A model generated the notes under the pieces. The model saw only the letters and a list, made by a program, of their open reading frames with translations, was not told the origin of the DNA and did no database searches. Positions 6,610 to 9,786 of a stretch of 9,786 nucleotides of DNA are shown here, piece by piece (the stretch's first letter is position 1; every line of letters starts with the position of its first letter). This DNA is from CAVQBP01 sp964448105 (GTDB lineage Bacteria > Bacteroidota > Ignavibacteria > Ignavibacteriales > Ignavibacteriaceae): positions 1-9,786 of the forward strand of contig CAYUVK010000147.1 in NCBI GenBank assembly GCA_964448105.1, given 5' to 3'. A program made the translations under genes and the position numbers.

Positions 6610-7491
6610 TTATCCCCTAACCTCTTTAACAAATGCACGAATGTGATCGGGTGTTGTTCCGCAGCAGCCGCCGACAATATTTACTCCGGCATTAATAAAA
6701 TCTTTTATTTTTACTCTCATCATTTCCGGTGTCTCGGGAAAAACTGTTTTATTATTTTGAATGATAGGAATTCCTGCATTTACATGGATAAGTACCGGTG
6801 TAGTTTTATCGGCCTCACGTATTTCCTTTACTACTTCAATCATCTGATCTGTTCCCACTCCGCAATTAGCTCCGATTATATCCGCTCCAGCTGCTTTAAC
6901 GGCACCTATCATATCCGCAGGTGAAACACCCATCATAGTACGATAATAGCCATGAACAGTTTTTTGGTAAGTAAATGTACAAATAACTTCAAGATCGGTA
7001 AATTCTTTGGCGGCACGAATTGCAAGACAAGCTTCATCAATTGCGGACATTGTTTCAACACAAATAGCATCCGCACCTCCGTTACTTAATGCCTCAACTT
7101 GAATTCGGAATCCGTCATAAACTTTTTCTTCCGGTATTTCTTCCATAACAAGAATTGCACTGGAAGGTCCTATTGAACCGAGCACAAAATGATCTTTGCC
7201 TGCAGCCTCTCTTGAAATTTCAGCTGCAGCTTCATTCAGCTCAAATGCTCGATCCTGCAGACCGAAATGTTCAAGCCTAATCGGATGAGCCCCAAAACTA
7301 TTGGTTAAAATCATATCCGAACCTGCATCGATATAACTTTTTGCTATACTATAAACTTCTTTCCTATGTGTAACATTCCAGATTTCAGGACATTCACCAA
7401 TCCCTAATCCAAGTTCATGCAGGAAAGTACCCCACCCGCCATCAGATACAAGAATTTTACCGTTTTCTATTGCTTTAAGAATTGATCTCAT
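6610..7491 (-). CDS. Homocysteine S-methyltransferase (MetH N-terminal-domain type)
   Basis: From the ATG at 7491 the product has 293 residues, the normal size of a stand-alone homocysteine methyltransferase barrel. The start ILVSDGGWGTFL and the segment ILTNSFGAH (61-69) are typical of the family. The zinc ligands are present: Cys210 in GANCG and Cys276-Cys277 in GGCCGTTP. The enzyme activates homocysteine as a zinc thiolate and moves a methyl group onto it to form methionine. With a MetH/MtaC-like corrinoid protein two genes upstream, methylcobalamin on that protein is the likely donor; S-methylmethionine or betaine would be alternatives. An in-frame TTG at 7503 would add four residues, but the ATG is preceded by GGAAA at five bases and aligns with the family start. 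It is the last gene of the cluster. Confidence 0.88.
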   Translation of the reverse strand: MRSILKAIENGKILVSDGGWGTFLHELGLGIGECPEIWNVTHRKEVYSIAKSYIDAGSDMILTNSFGAHPIRLEHFGLQDRAFELNEAAAEISREAAGKDHFVLGSIGPSSAILVMEEIPEEKVYDGFRIQVEALSNGGADAICVETMSAIDEACLAIRAAKEFTDLEVICTFTYQKTVHGYYRTMMGVSPADMIGAVKAAGADIIGANCGVGTDQMIEVVKEIREADKTTPVLIHVNAGIPIIQNNKTVFPETPEMMRVKIKDFINAGVNIVGGCCGTTPDHIRAFVKEVRG

Positions 7492-7557
7492 TTTAATTTC
7501 CAATTTTTTTTCAAAATTTTATTTCTTTTGATTATTCAAACAAGTGCTACATGAAAT

Positions 7558-7589
7558 GAGTATGGTTGTATGTATGTATGATTGCATGT
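7558..7589. repeat. Degenerate ATG/TATG repeat, copy 1, in methyltransferase-cluster spacer
   Basis: A 32-base segment rich in TATG units ends in TTGCATGT. It aligns without gaps to 8580-8611 with 21 of 32 positions the same, and both are followed by an A/T run containing AAATTA or AAAATTA. It sits in the 110-base gap before the homocysteine methyltransferase gene. The core is a simple TGTA/TATG run, so part of the likeness could come from low complexity. Confidence 0.4.
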
Positions 7590-7601
7590 TTAAAAAATTA
7601 A

Positions 7602-7856
7602 TCAAGTGAATTTTGCTTCTAATTCGTTTTTTATAGTTTCAGCCACTTCTTTAGGAATTCCGGGACGTTCTACCTCCTCACCCCATCTCCATTGATTTAG
7701 ATAACTGTCTTCATCCATTAAACCTTGTGTTTTTGCTGCACTATCTATTTTCACCATAAACCTTGGCGGCATTTCAATTTTGACTTCATCAAAATCATCC
7801 CATGCTTTTACTTGAGATGGTATATCCTGCCAGTATAAAACTTGATAAAATGCCAT
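7602..7856 (-). CDS. Small 'virulence factor' family protein (PF13769-like) in corrinoid cluster
   Basis: The 84-residue product has no signal peptide or membrane segment and is rich in acidic residues. Its pattern, YWQDIPSQVKAWD near the start, RFMVKIDSAAKTQGL in the middle, YLNQWRWG, then PGIPKEVAETIKNELEAKF, matches what I remember of the Pfam family labelled 'virulence factor', a label with no biochemical content. No metal or nucleotide motif is visible. The gene lies 43 bases after the corrinoid protein gene and 110 before the homocysteine methyltransferase gene, all in the same direction. That suggests a cytoplasmic accessory of corrinoid methyl transfer, for example a small subunit or adaptor. 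The Shine-Dalgarno is weak and distant. The gene is real by its clean frame and family likeness; its role is inferred from neighbours only. Confidence 0.7.
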   Translation of the reverse strand: MAFYQVLYWQDIPSQVKAWDDFDEVKIEMPPRFMVKIDSAAKTQGLMDEDSYLNQWRWGEEVERPGIPKEVAETIKNELEAKFT

Positions 7857-7899
7857 TATAAAATTTTAATATCTCTTTTAAAATTAATAAAAAATAACT

Positions 7900-8541
7900 T
7901 TATTTTTCCCCGACTAAATTTAAAAACAGATCAACAGCGCTACTTGCATCAGCACCATAACCGTCAGCACCAATTTCATCGGCAAACATTTGACTAACCG
8001 GTGCACCGCCAATAGCCATTTTAATATCGTTCAGCCCTTTTTCTTTAAATCCGTCTACAACAGTTTTCATATATGTCATAGTTGTGGTTAATAATGCACT
8101 CATACCAACAATATTGGGTTTAAATTTTTCGGCAGCAGCAAGAAACTTTTCGAGGCTTTGATCCACACCAATATCATGAACTTCAAAGCCGGCACCTTCC
8201 GCCATCATACAGACTAAATTTTTTCCGATATCATGTAAATCTCCCCGTACTGTTCCCATAAGGAGAACTCCAGCAGGTTCAACATTTGAATCTTTTGCCG
8301 AGAGCAGCGGCTTTAAAACCGCCATGCCTGCTTTCATGGCCCTTGCAGCAATTAATACTTCCGGTACATAAAGAATATTGTATTTAAAGTCTTCTCCGAC
8401 AACACTCATACCAGCAATTAAACCTTCATTTAAAACTTCCTGAACACTTCGCCCTTCAGCTAAAGCATCCTTTGTCATTTGCTCAACTTCTTTTGCTTTC
8501 CCTTCATAAAGATATTGATTCATTAATGCATAATCGGGCAT
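7900..8541 (-). CDS. Corrinoid (B12-binding) methyl carrier protein, MtaC/MtbC/MetH-like
   Basis: The 213-residue product has the two-domain layout of methyl-carrying corrinoid proteins. A helical cap occupies residues 1 to about 88, including VQEVLNEGLIAGMSVVGEDF and a YVPEVLIAARAM helix. A Rossmann-like B12 domain fills the rest, with DLHDIG (101-106) supplying His103 as the lower cobalt ligand, MSALLT (147-152, Ser148) and GGAPV (178-182) lining the nucleotide tail pocket. Such proteins shuttle a methyl group between cobalt and two partner methyltransferases. Here the partners are probably the UroD-like protein encoded 115 bases upstream and the homocysteine methyltransferase downstream. 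AAGGAA before the ATG supports the start. No reductive activator (RamA or MetH activation domain) is encoded in the window, though one is normally required. Confidence 0.92.
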   Translation of the reverse strand: MPDYALMNQYLYEGKAKEVEQMTKDALAEGRSVQEVLNEGLIAGMSVVGEDFKYNILYVPEVLIAARAMKAGMAVLKPLLSAKDSNVEPAGVLLMGTVRGDLHDIGKNLVCMMAEGAGFEVHDIGVDQSLEKFLAAAEKFKPNIVGMSALLTTTMTYMKTVVDGFKEKGLNDIKMAIGGAPVSQMFADEIGADGYGADASSAVDLFLNLVGEK

Positions 8542-8579
8542 AGAATGTTCCTTTTTATTTAAATAAGTAAATCATTTTA

Positions 8580-8611
8580 ATGCATGGACGCTTGTTTGTA
8601 CAGTTGCATGT
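8580..8611. repeat. Degenerate CATG-rich repeat, copy 2, in methyltransferase-cluster spacer
   Basis: This 32-base segment begins with ATGCATGG and ends with TTGCATGT. It matches copy 1 at 21 of 32 positions, gap-free. It lies in the 115-base gap between the UroD-like and corrinoid protein genes. The ends can partly pair with one another because CATG is self-complementary. Confidence 0.4.
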
Positions 8612-8656
8612 CTTTTAAATTACTTTACAATTGCATTAAATCCAAAATATATTCTG

Positions 8657-9703
8657 CTACCGTTTAGAGTTAAATTCATTTAACGCTTTCTGCATTGCAA
8701 GAATATTTTCCTTTGGCATTCCTGGGCTTGTTCCTCCGCCAACGGAAAGAATAATTCCTTCACCGCCGCTTTTCTCAAGAACTTCCATAGTAGCATCAAA
8801 TACTTCATCAGGTGTTCCCCGTACTCCTATTTCTAAGGGATTAACATTTCCCATTAAACACATTTTATCACCAACACGGCTTTTTACTTCTTCAATATCT
8901 GTTTGCTTCCCCCAATTCAAAACATTAAAACCACAACCGGGGAGATAATCAAGACATGCATTTATATCAGCATCATTATGATAAATTTTCACCCAATCTT
9001 TAGGGAATGCATCACAAATCTTTTTCAAATACGGATGAGCAAATTCTTTGTAATGATCTTCATTAATGAATCCAACAATATCATCCAAGATGAAAATCCC
9101 TTCGACAGTGTCTCCCATAATCTTTGCCTGAGCTTTCAGCCAATCAATAATTAAATTTGTACACAGGCTAATTAATTTATGAGCATAATCAGGCTTTTCA
9201 ACAATATCGAACATAAAGTCCGTAGTGTTCCGGACAAATCCTGCAGTACAGAGCGGGCCGCGGGATGTAATAATCGGAAGAATATGCCCGTTATCAAAAA
9301 TGCGCTGTTTTTGCATTTTGATCCGGTGCAAAGTCATGGCCATAAACGCATCATTTTCAACTTCATATTCCGGAAATGAATCAATATCTTCGATATGGAA
9401 GAGTGTATGATATTCACTCGGAGTATTGTCCTGCCAGAATTTAATTTTTGTACCGAGTGCCGATGGTTCTGCAGACATACCGTATTCCATCCACCATGAA
9501 GGGACAAAAATTATATCTGGATATTCTTCATGAATTTTAAGATTAGACTGAAACCACAATTCAGGATCCAGGTAATAATCCATATGGTTAATACCAAGAT
9601 AGCCCGGTATCCAGGGGCTGTCAATAATTAAAGCCATAGGAATTTTATCGAGTTTCTCCAATCGTGCTGCTTTCTTAAATATTTCCCATTGTTCTGGTTT
9701 CAT
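8657..9703 (-). CDS. UroD/MtaA-family methyltransferase-like protein with altered zinc motif
   Basis: The 348-residue product covers the full uroporphyrinogen-decarboxylase barrel used by corrinoid methyltransferases such as MtaA, MtbA and CmuA. It shows ILDDIVGFINEDHYKEFAHP (205-224, the family's Asp plus PY approach), LMGNVNPLEIGVRGTP (283-298) and SVGGGTSPGMPKENI (320-334). True HemE would have an arginine-rich substrate site near the N-terminus that is not apparent here. In MtaA/MtbA the zinc is held by HXC and a distant Cys; here the first site reads His242-Asn-Asp244 and the second reads GGG (322-324), so only the His is kept. It heads the visible cluster, with AAAGGAA about eight bases before its ATG. 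It likely loads the corrinoid protein with a methyl group from an unknown donor. Family sure; chemistry and substrate open. Confidence 0.82.
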   Translation of the reverse strand: MKPEQWEIFKKAARLEKLDKIPMALIIDSPWIPGYLGINHMDYYLDPELWFQSNLKIHEEYPDIIFVPSWWMEYGMSAEPSALGTKIKFWQDNTPSEYHTLFHIEDIDSFPEYEVENDAFMAMTLHRIKMQKQRIFDNGHILPIITSRGPLCTAGFVRNTTDFMFDIVEKPDYAHKLISLCTNLIIDWLKAQAKIMGDTVEGIFILDDIVGFINEDHYKEFAHPYLKKICDAFPKDWVKIYHNDADINACLDYLPGCGFNVLNWGKQTDIEEVKSRVGDKMCLMGNVNPLEIGVRGTPDEVFDATMEVLEKSGGEGIILSVGGGTSPGMPKENILAMQKALNEFNSKR

Positions 9704-9732
9704 TTATTTTTTCCTTTTTTTATTACTAGGAT

Positions 9733-9772
9733 GGGGGTGACCAAATAGTAAAATTTTTGGCACCTCTTTTTT
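9733..9772. terminator. Bulged hairpin followed by T-run, upstream of the UroD-like gene
   Basis: GGTG (9736-9739) pairs with CACC (9761-9764) and CCAAA (9741-9745) with TTTGG (9756-9760), with A9740 bulged and a ten-base loop. The right arm is followed by TCTTTTTT on the + strand, so it has the shape of a terminator for rightward transcription. The only genes near it read leftward, and for them it would be a leader or upstream-end hairpin without a U-tract. It could end antisense or read-through transcription, act as a regulatory leader element, or be a dispersed palindromic repeat. Confidence 0.45.
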
Positions 9773-9786
9773 CAATAAATCTTCTT

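Noticed and set aside
6643..6924. Rightward 93-residue open frame within the homocysteine methyltransferase gene
   Set aside because: It is a shadow of a conserved enzyme gene on the other strand; its Cys/Ser-rich product looks like reverse translation noise.
7492..7503. TTG start for the homocysteine methyltransferase
   Set aside because: It adds only four residues and has no ribosome site before it, while the ATG at 7491 has GGAAA close upstream and matches the family start.
7565..7580. TGTA/TATG run considered as a microsatellite or CRISPR-like repeat
   Set aside because: It is only about four units long, has no spacers, and no cas genes are nearby; recorded only as part of the degenerate repeat.
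8903..9410. Three rightward small open frames within the UroD-like gene
   Set aside because: All are antisense to a full-length conserved coding region, overlap one another, and show no domain pattern.
8657..9703. Uroporphyrinogen decarboxylase (hemE) of heme synthesis
   Set aside because: The C-terminal GGG-SPGMPKENI and HND segments, together with the adjoining corrinoid and homocysteine methyltransferase genes, match the methyltransferase branch, and no other heme synthesis gene is near.

Overview
The window looks like part of the chromosome of an AT-rich, anaerobic or facultative member of the Bacteroidota/Chlorobi/Ignavibacteriota group. The main clue is the gene tail at bases 1-183, which encodes a typical C-terminal sorting domain of the type IX secretion system (Por/T9SS), a system confined to that group. 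The multiheme cytochromes and corrinoid methyltransferases fit an Ignavibacteriota-like organism best, but this placement is an inference from family resemblance.

Left half, + strand. After the T9SS tail and a rho-independent terminator comes a tight four-gene operon (272-4413; gaps of 29 nt, 1 nt and a 4-nt ATGA overlap). It encodes a secreted tetraheme cytochrome of the c554 type, a 427-residue outer-membrane beta-barrel, a 14-heme secreted cytochrome, and a lipoprotein with seven CXXCH and two CXXXXCH motifs. Together these have the parts list of a porin-cytochrome conduit that moves electrons across the outer membrane (periplasmic shuttle, barrel, in-pore or periplasmic wire, surface lipoprotein terminus), with 25 to 27 hemes in total. 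The 14-heme protein has exactly 14 histidines outside its heme motifs and the tetraheme protein exactly four, which suits bis-histidine ligation of every heme.

Middle, - strand (4421-6388). Three compact genes converge on the cytochrome operon with only 7 nt between the stop codons: a YdjM-like membrane protein, a secreted or membrane-anchored HEXXH metallopeptidase-like protein, and a VOC-fold (glyoxalase-type) protein. The last two are joined by an ATGA overlap.

Right half, - strand (6610-9703). A looser four-gene cluster reads, in transcription order, UroD/MtaA-like methyltransferase, MtaC/MetH-like corrinoid protein, a small protein of the family unhelpfully called 'virulence factor', and a MetH-N-terminal-like homocysteine S-methyltransferase. 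I read this as a split, corrinoid-dependent methyl-transfer system that probably delivers methyl groups from an unidentified donor to homocysteine. The UroD-like member keeps the zinc-motif histidine but lacks both cysteines usual in MtaA/MtbA proteins. Spacers of this cluster carry degenerate ATG/CATG-rich repeats, two of which align over 32 nt without gaps, and a larger stem-forming repeat lies beyond the last gene. No tRNA, rRNA, CRISPR, transposase or phage gene was seen.
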